From an uncultured Bacilli bacterium (GTDB lineage Bacteria; Bacillota_I; Bacilli_A; RF39; UBA660), in the NCBI GenBank assembly GCA_947631885.1, contig CANRMZ010000054.1, forward strand, positions 1-7,662: DNA of 7,662 nt, written 5' to 3'. The position numbers were made by a program, and so were the translations under genes. The notes beneath the pieces were generated by a model that ran no database searches, was not told the DNA's origin, and saw nothing but the letters and a program-made list of their open reading frames with translations. Shown here in pieces: positions 1 to 6,243 of this stretch (positions within the stretch are counted from its first letter, which is position 1; each line of letters begins with the position of its first letter).

Positions 1-972
1 TACTTTTTTCTCTTTACTAGATTCTATTATCATATTAGCAAGTTCTAAGTTACTAATTGTATTTTCATCTAAATAACCAATCATTAATGGATTATCTTTG
101 TAAGAAAGTAAGAAACTTACAAAGGTATCAACACTCATTGTTGTTTCAGCAGTACCATTTATTTTATTGTCAAGGCCAATGATTGCATTTACTATTGTAG
201 GACTAATGTTTAAAGTTTGGCCTAAAGTATTTGCATCAAGTTTTTGGCCTATTAAATTAGGATCTGCAAAAGTCTTAATCATCTTTAACTCTTTAGCGGT
301 GTTCTCATCAATACTTTGAGCATATTCAGGATTTGGATAAACATAAGTTAAAGTAAAATTAGCAAAATCATACAAACTTAATTTTTCGCTTGGTTCACTT
401 AAAGCATTATAATACTTATAAATGTTTTCTACTAAAGAACTATCCATACCAAATAATGTAGCCATGTCAGCACTTTCCAATTTAGTATTGTTACTATCTT
501 TATTTATAAATGGCGCCATCATTTGTAAAGAAGCAATATTTTCCTTAGTAAGCATACTTGAATATGCTTCATTATTTAAAACATTATTAACAATAAAATT
601 ATAGCTTTCTGGTAAAGTTAAAGCAGTTTTAGTAGTCGTACTATTGTATAAAAGATATAAGCTTTGAACATTTGCTGCAGGGATTCCTAAGATATTTGCT
701 ACGTCATTATATCCCCATTTAGTATATATCAAACCTTGATTAGTAAAATAAGATAGTTTATTAATGCTAGCCTTTAAGTTATTATCTAAAGCATTGCCAT
801 AGTTAGGGTCATTTGCTACTTCATTTAAAATAAAACTAGTAAACTCTGGGTAACTCATTTTATTATCTTCATTTTGATTATAGTAATTATAATAAATAGT
901 TTTAATTAAATCCTCATCTAAAGTCACATCCACACCAAGGCTTGCAAATTTATCATTAAGTTCATTATATTT
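1..972 (-). repeat. Four degenerate tandem protein repeats (~80 residues) in the transporter's loop 2
   Basis: Units are roughly residues 418-497 (972-733), 498-577 (732-493), 578-657 (492-253) and 658-741 (252-1, cut by the edge). Each has the same order of elements: a helix containing a [LF]G-type turn (G430, G513, G592, N672), a hydrophobic/aromatic stretch such as IYYNYY, LYLLYN or IYKYYN, a short polar loop, a second helix after a [ML]S or LT (positions 456-457, 536-537, 616-617, 696-697), an Asn-Pro or similar turn (472-473, 551-552, 631-632, 711-712), and a third helix opening with a hydrophobic-D/T-x-N/E-N/T pattern (479, 558, 638, 718). Anchor spacing is 79, 80, 80 residues. Copies are diverged at protein level and not obvious in DNA, so the duplication is old. 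More copies may lie beyond the edge. Function unknown. Confidence 0.75.
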
Positions 973-2223
973 TAAGCCTTCACTTAAGGTATTGGCATAA
1001 CATAAAACACTGCTGAAACGCTTATCATCGCTTAACTTTTGGCAATAATTACCAAAGAACTCTTCTTCATCATTATTATATATTAAGGCAATTTGATTTT
1101 CTTTATTAAATATCTCTTTTACTTTATCGTTTTCTTCGCCTGTGAATTCATATTCAAGATTACTCTTTAAAAGGAAGCTTCCCGCAAAGATAACTATAAA
1201 GATTATTATTGCTGCCCTACGAATAAAGAAGCTAAATTTTCCTAAAGCTGACAAAGATATTTTTGGACGTTTTTTAGTAGTTTTCATAATTAGTTTATCA
1301 AATAATAAAATCAAAGATGGTAAAACAAAGAAGATACTAATTAAACTAAATACAACGCCTTTAGCTAAAACAATACCTAAATCAACACCAATCGTAAAAC
1401 TCATAAACACTAAAGCTAAAAGACCAACAATGGTTGTTACTGAGCTACTTGATATTGATAAGAAAGAGTGATATAACGCTTCCTTCATCGCTTTCTTGTT
1501 ATCTTTTTCATGTTCTTTTTCTTGGCGATATCTATTCATAAGCATTATTGAATAGTCCATAGAAAGAGCCATTTGTAAAATTGCACAAATTGAATTAGTT
1601 ATATTAGAAACATTTGGGAAAATAATATTTGTACCCTTATTTAAGAAGACAGCAAGACCTATAACAAATAAGAATAAGAATGGTTCAACATAAGAGTCGC
1701 ACATGATAATCAAGATTACCATGGCGCTACATATAGCAAGGGCTACAACCCAAAGTTTTAACACGGGAGCATTATAGGTAGATACATCACCTGAAGTATA
1801 TATTTCATAGTCATCGTATTTATCCATAATCGTAGAATATACCTTAGCGGCATTTTTAGAATCTGCTCCCCCATCAACCGTTATTTTATATAAGGTATAA
1901 TCATCTTTATTATAATCCTCGGTATCATCATATAACACTTCATCAACATTTTTTATACTAGCAAGATATTTTTTAACCTCATCTTTTTCATCATCTTTTA
2001 GGTCTTTGAACATAACCTCTAGAGTACTGCTTTTATCGGTAGCAAACTCTTCATTCATGATATCTACTCCTATTTTAGTAGATGAATCATCAGGAAGATA
2101 TCTAGTTAAATCATAATTGATTTTTACTTTACTACTCAAAAATAAACATATTCCTGATAAAATTATAAATATTACAAGAATATAGTTTCTTTTTTCGACA
2201 ATAAAATCCGTAATCTTACGCAT
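1..2223 (-). CDS. MMPL/RND-family transporter, 3' end outside window (741 codons seen)
   Basis: Reading leftward from ATG at 2223-2221 the frame stays open for exactly 741 codons to the window edge, so the C-terminal part is missing. It is preceded by a good Shine-Dalgarno (AGAAGGA, 8 nt spacing). Visible layout: TM1 at about residues 13-31, a first extracytoplasmic domain at 32-155, a cluster of about five TM segments at 156-174, 178-195, 209-230, 260-278 and 284-308, a short basic cytoplasmic stretch (KKRPK, near 317-321), TM7 at about 336-352, then a second extracytoplasmic region from 353 to the edge. The motif SMDYSIMLMNRY (221-232) matches the MMPL TM4 signature; Asp223-Tyr224 correspond to the proton-relay Asp-Tyr pair of MmpL proteins. 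This topology is that of the first half of an RND/MMPL pump, driven by proton motive force and exporting lipids or hydrophobic compounds. The substrate cannot be told. Loop 2 already exceeds 385 residues and is filled with tandem repeats, so the full protein is probably well over 1000 residues. The divergent tetR gene is its likely regulator. Confidence 0.88.
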   Translation of the reverse strand, partial: MRKITDFIVEKRNYILVIFIILSGICLFLSSKVKINYDLTRYLPDDSSTKIGVDIMNEEFATDKSSTLEVMFKDLKDDEKDEVKKYLASIKNVDEVLYDDTEDYNKDDYTLYKITVDGGADSKNAAKVYSTIMDKYDDYEIYTSGDVSTYNAPVLKLWVVALAICSAMVILIIMCDSYVEPFLFLFVIGLAVFLNKGTNIIFPNVSNITNSICAILQMALSMDYSIMLMNRYRQEKEHEKDNKKAMKEALYHSFLSISSSSVTTIVGLLALVFMSFTIGVDLGIVLAKGVVFSLISIFFVLPSLILLFDKLIMKTTKKRPKISLSALGKFSFFIRRAAIIIFIVIFAGSFLLKSNLEYEFTGEENDKVKEIFNKENQIALIYNNDEEEFFGNYCQKLSDDKRFSSVLCYANTLSEGLKYNELNDKFASLGVDVTLDEDLIKTIYYNYYNQNEDNKMSYPEFTSFILNEVANDPNYGNALDNNLKASINKLSYFTNQGLIYTKWGYNDVANILGIPAANVQSLYLLYNSTTTKTALTLPESYNFIVNNVLNNEAYSSMLTKENIASLQMMAPFINKDSNNTKLESADMATLFGMDSSLVENIYKYYNALSEPSEKLSLYDFANFTLTYVYPNPEYAQSIDENTAKELKMIKTFADPNLIGQKLDANTLGQTLNISPTIVNAIIGLDNKINGTAETTMSVDTFVSFLLSYKDNPLMIGYLDENTISNLELANMIIESSKEKKV

Positions 2224-2230
2224 TTTAATA

Positions 2231-2261
2231 TTCCTTCTTTCTAAAACCACACAGTATTATA
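2231..2261 (-). promoter_or_regulatory. Leftward -10 box and ribosome binding site for the transporter gene
   Basis: On the minus strand a perfect TATAAT lies at 2261-2256, with a start site expected near 2249. The Shine-Dalgarno AGAAGGA lies at about 2238-2232, 8 nt before the ATG at 2223. The hexamer at the 17-bp position (TTTTAT, 2284-2279) is a poor -35 match. The better TTGACC (2290-2285) is 23 bp away, which is too far for a usual sigma-A promoter. The leader is therefore only about 25 nt and the promoter may be weak or activator-assisted. Confidence 0.55.
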
Positions 2262-2301
2262 TATGCAAATTTTTTAAAATAAAAGGTCAATTTTATTGAT
2301 A

Positions 2302-2319
2302 ATGTCTAAATTTTGACAT
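2302..2319. promoter_or_regulatory. Palindromic operator candidate for the divergent TetR-family regulator
   Basis: ATGTC-T-AAATTT-T-GACAT is an 18-bp inverted repeat with a single mismatched pair (T/T at 2307/2314). It sits in the 141-bp gap between the divergent transporter and tetR genes. Its right arm covers the -35 box of the tetR promoter, so bound protein would block tetR transcription. TetR-family regulators typically bind palindromes of about this length in such gaps. A shorter inverted repeat, TCAAT-TTT-ATTGA (2287-2299), lies 3 nt to its left, nearer the transporter promoter, and could be a second half of the control site. That the neighbouring TetR protein binds here is inferred. 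Confidence 0.6.
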
Positions 2320-2341
2320 ATGTTTAAAATTTGTATAAAAT
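2313..2341 (+). promoter_or_regulatory. Promoter of tetR gene
   Basis: A consensus -35 TTGACA (2313-2318), a 17-bp spacer and TAAAAT (2336-2341, one mismatch from TATAAT) give a strong sigma-A-type promoter. Transcription would start near 2348, leaving a leader of under 20 nt before ATG 2365. The ribosome site in that leader is weak (AAGAG at 2351-2355). The -35 is inside the operator palindrome. Confidence 0.65.
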
Positions 2342-2364
2342 ATTAAGTCAAAGAGATGATTTAG

Positions 2365-2913
2365 ATGAAAGTTAAAAATAAAAATATATCCTCTATTAAT
2401 ACGCAAAACAACATCAAAGAAGCTTTTGCTATATTAATGTCCAAGAAGAAAGAATTATCGGCAATAACAGTTACTGATTTAGTTAAAATCGCTGGGATTA
2501 CTCGTTCTACTTTTTATACCCACTATAATAATATTTATGATGTAGCTAAAGAAATTCAAGATGATACGTTAAAACTTATTGATTTTAATGAGGATGATAT
2601 TGATAATCCAGAGAACATAAAGAAGTATTTAAATAAAGTTATTGACTATCTAAAAAATAATGAAGAAATATATAAACTATTAGCTTCAAGCAAAGAGCCA
2701 CTTATCTTTATTGATAGACTTAATAAAATGATTTATGAGAAAATAATTCGTTTAGAAAATATTAAAGGTAAAGATGTTGAACTTAAAATTGCTTTTTTCA
2801 CAGATGGGTGCGTTAGTCTATTTTTAAAATACTTTCGAGGCAAGTTAAATAAATCGCTTGATGAAATCGGCGAATATATTAACACCGTTATCGAAGATTA
2901 TTTATTAAAATAA
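2365..2913 (+). CDS. TetR/AcrR-family transcriptional regulator
   Basis: A 182-residue cytoplasmic DNA-binding protein of normal TetR-family length. Residues about 15-60 form the N-terminal helix-turn-helix domain. The stretch ITVTDLVKIAGI (34-45) followed by TRSTFYTHY (46-54) is the family's turn and recognition helix, with the typical F-Y-x-H-Y/F ending. Residues 61-182 are helical and should form the dimerisation and ligand-binding domain; the FFTDGCVSLFLKYF segment near 144-157 resembles the C-terminal domains of small TetR regulators that have a G-x-x-x-L-x-x-W/Y pattern. The ligand cannot be predicted. The start is fixed by an in-frame ATG-ATT-TAG just upstream (2356-2364), which prevents extension. 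It is transcribed away from the MMPL transporter, a common pairing in which the regulator represses the pump and itself until a toxic or lipid-like compound binds. This pairing is inferred from position and the palindrome. Confidence 0.9.
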   Translation: MKVKNKNISSINTQNNIKEAFAILMSKKKELSAITVTDLVKIAGITRSTFYTHYNNIYDVAKEIQDDTLKLIDFNEDDIDNPENIKKYLNKVIDYLKNNEEIYKLLASSKEPLIFIDRLNKMIYEKIIRLENIKGKDVELKIAFFTDGCVSLFLKYFRGKLNKSLDEIGEYINTVIEDYLLK

Positions 2914-2940
2914 AAATCTGTTATCGCTTAACAGATTTTT
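2912..2940. terminator. Shared bidirectional terminator between tetR and the lipid operon
   Basis: A perfect 12-bp stem (2912-2923 pairing with 2929-2940) with a 5-nt loop (TCGCT). The stem ends are A-runs on one side and T-runs on the other, so either strand yields a hairpin followed by U's (TTTTTCT rightward; TTTTTA leftward). It overlaps the tetR stop codon (2911-2913). Its right arm and loop lie inside the last codons of plsC, whose TAA stop is 2923-2921. It should end both convergent transcripts. Confidence 0.85.
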
Positions 2941-3514
2941 CTATTTCCTTTAATATCATATTTCGTAAAGTTTCATTTACTTTATCAAGATCATCATCTT
3001 TACTAACCTTAATTGGTTTTAAAAAAGTACACTTTAATTTCCCTTTTAAAAATTTATACTTACCTGTAATTACAAACGGAACTATTGTTGCTCCTGTCTT
3101 TTGTGCAAGCGATACTACCCCTTTTTTAAATGGTAATAATAATTCATTAGTCTTATTTCTTGTCCCTTCAGGAAATATTCCCAAAGCATAGCCATTTTTT
3201 AAAACCCTAATAGCCTCGGATGCCGATTTAATGTCTTTAATACTTCGATTTACACTTATACATCCGGTAGATTTGAAGAACCAAGCAAACTTACCATCAA
3301 AATATTCTTTTTTAGCCATATAATGAATGATGCGTTTTGTCGCTATCATTGGTAAAAACTGGTCATACATATGAATATGATTACCACAAAAGATAACCGG
3401 CCCGTCATTAGGAATAATATCCTTATTTTCCCATTTAGGTAAATAATATAAGCCAAAAGGAATCTTAAGTATTACCTTAAAAAAGCTATATACAAAATTA
3501 TGATCTTTTTTCAT
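2921..3514 (-). CDS. plsC: 1-acyl-sn-glycerol-3-phosphate acyltransferase (PlsC family)
   Basis: A 197-residue acyltransferase, normal for short Gram-positive PlsC proteins. It transfers a fatty acyl chain, in this group mostly from acyl-ACP, to position 2 of lysophosphatidic acid to give phosphatidic acid at the inner membrane face. Motif I is NHIHMYD (H46-x4-D51, the catalytic pair). Motif II-like GCISVNR is at 84-90, motif III FPEGTR at 114-119 (glycerol-phosphate binding), and motif IV VPFVITG at 145-151. The N-terminus has a hydrophobic stretch (about 8-25) that could dip into the membrane but no clear spanning helix. A GAGGT Shine-Dalgarno (3523-3519) precedes ATG 3514 by 4 nt. It is the last gene of the operon, 21 nt after acpP, and its end is built into the terminator hairpin. 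The family also includes acyltransferases with other acceptors, so the exact acceptor is inferred. Confidence 0.9.
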   Translation of the reverse strand: MKKDHNFVYSFFKVILKIPFGLYYLPKWENKDIIPNDGPVIFCGNHIHMYDQFLPMIATKRIIHYMAKKEYFDGKFAWFFKSTGCISVNRSIKDIKSASEAIRVLKNGYALGIFPEGTRNKTNELLLPFKKGVVSLAQKTGATIVPFVITGKYKFLKGKLKCTFLKPIKVSKDDDLDKVNETLRNMILKEIEKSVKR

Positions 3515-3535
3515 AAGTACCTCACTAGTATGATA

Positions 3536-3778
3536 TTATTTATTATTCTTAGCATTATTAACATATTCTACGGCATCTTTAACTCTTACTATTTTAAGAG
3601 CATCTTCATCACTTATTGAGATTCCAAATTTATCTTCAAGAGCAATGATTAATTCCGCGATATCTAAAGAATCAGCTCCTAGATCATCTATAAAAGCAGA
3701 ATCCATAGTAATTAATTTTTCATCAATACCAAGATTTTCTGCTACAGCCTCTTTTACACCGGCAAAAATTTCTTCCAT
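3536..3778 (-). CDS. acpP: Acyl carrier protein
   Basis: A small acidic four-helix protein of 80 residues, the usual ACP length. The GADSLD motif holds Ser37, the site that takes the 4'-phosphopantetheine arm on which fatty acyl intermediates are carried to FabZ, FabI and PlsC. Further family features are NLGIDEK before the motif, ELIIALEDKFGISISDEDA after it, and a VKDAVEYV final helix. I start it at ATG 3778: GGAGG (3790-3786) sits 7 nt upstream of it. The two-codon-longer reading would begin at TTG 3784, only 1 nt from the Shine-Dalgarno. It follows fabI by 46 nt and precedes plsC, so the carrier is co-expressed with the enzymes that load and use it. Confidence 0.95.
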   Translation of the reverse strand: MEEIFAGVKEAVAENLGIDEKLITMDSAFIDDLGADSLDIAELIIALEDKFGISISDEDALKIVRVKDAVEYVNNAKNNK

Positions 3779-3785
3779 CTTCAAT

Positions 3786-3790
3786 CCTCC
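3786..3790 (-). promoter_or_regulatory. Ribosome binding site that decides the acpP start
   Basis: GGAGG on the minus strand, inside AAAGGAGGATTGAAG, is the strongest Shine-Dalgarno in the operon segment. Its 7-nt spacing to ATG 3778 is ideal. A 1-nt spacing to TTG 3784 would not work. A strong site here fits the high ACP level cells need. Confidence 0.85.
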
Positions 3791-3824
3791 TTTCTTCTAT
3801 TTATATAAAAGGTTATTAAACCTG

Positions 3825-4595
3825 TTATATACCCATGATACTATAGCCATTATCAACATATATTGTTTGACCTGTGATGCCTGATGACATTTCACTTAAC
3901 ATAAAGGCTACAGCACTTCCAACTTGTCTTTGGGTTACATTTTTTTGCATAGGATTTTTCTTTTCAGCAATCTCAAGCATACTATTAAAATCTTTTATTC
4001 CTTTGGCCGACAAAGTTTTAATAGGTCCGGCACTAATAGCATTAACTCTTATACCTTGTTTACCAAGATTTTCTGCTAGATATCTAACTTCTGATTCTAA
4101 AGCTGCTTTGGCAACGCCCATAACATTATAGCCAGGGAGCACTTTAATAGAGCCATAATAAGATAGGGTTACCAAACTCGCATTATCATTTAAGAAATCA
4201 TATTCTAAAGCAAGTCTTGATAACATTACAAATGAATAACTACTTACATCCAAAGCATGAATAAAGCCTTCTTTAGAAGTATTAATAAAGTCATTATGTA
4301 AATCATCAGTATATGCATGAGCTACTGCGTGAACTATACCATCGACTTTACCATTATATTTTTTGATTTTTTGAATGACTCTTCGCATTTCATCTTCACA
4401 TGATATATCGGATATATCATAATATTTACTATTAGCAAAAGGCTCTATTAACTCTTTAATCTTATCTTCATTATCTTTTCCTTTATAAACAAATATCAGT
4501 TCTGCTCCCTGTTTATAAGCTTCTTCAGCGATACCAAAAGCAATACTCCATTTATTTCTAATTCCTATGATTAATATTTTCTTATTATTTAACAT
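3825..4595 (-). CDS. fabI: Enoyl-[acyl-carrier-protein] reductase, FabI type
   Basis: A short-chain-dehydrogenase-type reductase that performs the last step of each elongation cycle, reducing trans-2-enoyl-ACP with NAD(P)H. From ATG 4595 it has 256 residues, close to the 258 of B. subtilis FabI as I recall it. The cofactor-binding start IGIRNKWSIAFGIA is near residues 10-23. The catalytic signature YNVMGVAK gives Tyr156-x6-Lys163, with the second conserved Tyr at 146 in SYYG. ISAGPIKTLSAKGI (187-200) and GITGQTIYVDNG (239-250) are also typical. This is the classic triclosan-target class, not FabK or FabL. A GTG at 4610 would add five residues, but alignment with known FabI proteins and the lack of a Shine-Dalgarno before GTG favour ATG. 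GGTGA lies 11 nt before the ATG, which is long, so coupling to accA translation is likely: the start lies inside the end of accA. The usual NADPH-preference Arg-Lys pair is not evident (Lys-Gly at that place). Confidence 0.92.
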   Translation of the reverse strand: MLNNKKILIIGIRNKWSIAFGIAEEAYKQGAELIFVYKGKDNEDKIKELIEPFANSKYYDISDISCEDEMRRVIQKIKKYNGKVDGIVHAVAHAYTDDLHNDFINTSKEGFIHALDVSSYSFVMLSRLALEYDFLNDNASLVTLSYYGSIKVLPGYNVMGVAKAALESEVRYLAENLGKQGIRVNAISAGPIKTLSAKGIKDFNSMLEIAEKKNPMQKNVTQRQVGSAVAFMLSEMSSGITGQTIYVDNGYSIMGI

Positions 4596-5388
4596 CTTTG
4601 ATATATTCACCCATATTTCTATATTTCTGATATCTTTGTTCTTTAATATCTTTATAATCTTTACTTTTATATTCCAAAGTATCTTGTAATATTAATTTTT
4701 TTATTTCATCAGCAACTTTAACATATGAATTTCCATCATATTCTTTAATAATTTTATCGATAATCTTTAAATCATATAAATCTTTAGAGGTTAAACACAT
4801 TTTTTCAGATGCCTCTTCGGCTTTTGCACCATCTTTCCATACAATGCTAGCAAAACCCTCAGGAGAAATAACTGAGTATATAGCATTTTCAAGCATGTAT
4901 ACTTTGTTTGCAACTCCTAAAGCTAGAGCACCTCCACTGGAACCTTCACCAATTACAAAAGCTATAACGGGAACTTTAAGTTTTGATAAAATCATCATTG
5001 CTTTAGCTATAGCTTCTCCTTGTCCTCTTTGTTCAGCCTCAATACCAGGATAGGCACCTTTGGTATCAATAAAGGTAATTACTGGTCTTTTAAATTTCTC
5101 AGCTTGTTTCATAAATCTTATAGCTTTACGATAACTTTCGGGATTAGGCATGCCAAAGTTTCTTTCAATATTTTCTTTGGTAGTTCTACCCTTTTGCTCA
5201 GCAATAACGGTGTAGTAATTATGATTTATTTTAGCAAGACCACACACAATAGCCTTATCGTCTTTGAAACAGCGATCACCATGCAGCTCGATAAACTCAT
5301 CAAAGACAATGTTAATGTAATCAAGCGCGGTTTTTCGCATAGGATTCCGAGCGATATTTACTATCTCCCAAGCACTCTTAGTTTTCAT
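4585..5388 (-). CDS. accA: Acetyl-CoA carboxylase carboxyltransferase subunit alpha
   Basis: 267 residues. With AccD it forms the carboxyltransferase that moves CO2 from carboxybiotin on AccB to acetyl-CoA, giving malonyl-CoA, the first committed step of fatty acid synthesis in the cytoplasm. Recognisable family blocks are AWEIVNIARNP (6-16), FIELHGDR (32-39), KGRTTKENIERNFGMP, FIDTKGAYPG (106-115), the oxyanion-type GEGSSGGALALG near 147-158, and YSVISPEGFASI. Compared with the ~319-residue E. coli AccA it lacks the N-terminal helical extension, as do the ~255-residue forms of streptococci, so this is not a truncation. The start ATG 5388 has AGAGGG just upstream. It overlaps the accD end by 11 bp, and its own end overlaps fabI, so translation is probably coupled and subunits made in step. 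Confidence 0.96.
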   Translation of the reverse strand: MKTKSAWEIVNIARNPMRKTALDYINIVFDEFIELHGDRCFKDDKAIVCGLAKINHNYYTVIAEQKGRTTKENIERNFGMPNPESYRKAIRFMKQAEKFKRPVITFIDTKGAYPGIEAEQRGQGEAIAKAMMILSKLKVPVIAFVIGEGSSGGALALGVANKVYMLENAIYSVISPEGFASIVWKDGAKAEEASEKMCLTSKDLYDLKIIDKIIKEYDGNSYVKVADEIKKLILQDTLEYKSKDYKDIKEQRYQKYRNMGEYIKDVK

Positions 5389-6232
5389 GAGTAACCCTCT
5401 TATGATATTTAATTAATTTAGCAATAATTTCTTTTAAGTAATCCCTTTCTACTATCATGTCTATAAAACCATGTTCTAATAAAAACTCTGAAGTTTGAAA
5501 ACCTTCGGGTAATTCTTCATTAATAGTTTCTTTAATTACCTTTTGGCCGGCAAAACCTATCATAGCTTTGGGCTCTGCAATAATAATATCGCCAAGGCTA
5601 GCAAATGATGCTGTTACACCACCATAGGTAGGATCTGTTAAAACTGATATATATAAAAGTCCTGCTTCATCATGTTTACTTAAAGCTTCAGTTGTTTTAG
5701 CCATTTGCATTAAAGAAACTATGCCCTCTTGCATTCTAGCTCCTCCTGATGCACAAAATATTATAAGAGGAAGTCTATTTTTCGTAGCATATTCAATAGC
5801 ATTAGTTATTTTTTCACCAACTACACTGCCCATACTCCCCATAAAGAAATAACTATCCATAACACAAATAACGGCATCTTCTTTATCTATTTTGGCTGTA
5901 CCACATAAAACAGCTTCATCTAAATCTGTATCTTTAGAAATACTATCAAGCTTTTTTAAGTAGTCTTTTAAATGTAAAGGATTACTCGTTTTAATATTAA
6001 GATTAAATTCTTTAAAAGTATTCTCATCAGTTATTAATTCAATTCTTTTCTTACTATTCATCCGAAAATAATAATTACAATATGGACATATCTCATTATT
6101 TTGAATTAACTCGGTTTTATAAATGATTTCTTTACAGTTTGGACATTTTTCCCATTTATCTTTAGGAATATCAATTGCTATTTTTTTATTTTGAACTGGA
6201 TATTTACGCTTTTTTATTTTATCAACATCCAT
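5378..6232 (-). CDS. accD: Acetyl-CoA carboxylase carboxyltransferase subunit beta
   Basis: 284 residues, the usual AccD length. It is the zinc-containing partner of AccA in the carboxyltransferase. An N-terminal zinc ribbon has two CPxC pairs, Cys30/Cys33 and Cys49/Cys52. The crotonase-fold body shows CASGGARMQEG (catalytic oxyanion and acetyl-CoA site), the GSVVGEKI segment before it, VLTDPTYGGVTASFA, and IGFAGQKVI. It ends in a basic HKRVTHEN tail. A GAGGTGG Shine-Dalgarno lies immediately before ATG 6232. It begins 11 nt after the accC stop and overlaps accA by 11 bp, which suits equimolar AccA/AccD. All four zinc ligands are present, so it should be functional. Confidence 0.96.
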   Translation of the reverse strand: MDVDKIKKRKYPVQNKKIAIDIPKDKWEKCPNCKEIIYKTELIQNNEICPYCNYYFRMNSKKRIELITDENTFKEFNLNIKTSNPLHLKDYLKKLDSISKDTDLDEAVLCGTAKIDKEDAVICVMDSYFFMGSMGSVVGEKITNAIEYATKNRLPLIIFCASGGARMQEGIVSLMQMAKTTEALSKHDEAGLLYISVLTDPTYGGVTASFASLGDIIIAEPKAMIGFAGQKVIKETINEELPEGFQTSEFLLEHGFIDMIVERDYLKEIIAKLIKYHKRVTHEN

Positions 6233-6243
6233 ATTACCACCTC

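Noticed and set aside
422..1471. Plus-strand open frames at 422-604 and 1142-1471
   Set aside because: They run antisense to the MMPL transporter, have no family features or good ribosome sites, and read hydrophobic only because they mirror the transporter's codons.
3514..3530. Resemblance to a FapR-type operator (AAGTACCT) just upstream of plsC
   Set aside because: Only one half-site resembles the known motif, the second half does not match, and the sequence is explained by the plsC Shine-Dalgarno GAGGTAC.
3810..3823. Small hairpin between fabI and acpP (AGGTT, 4-nt loop, AACCT), followed on the minus strand by a short T-run
   Set aside because: The 5-bp stem with two G-C pairs is too weak to call an internal terminator or attenuator in such AT-rich DNA.
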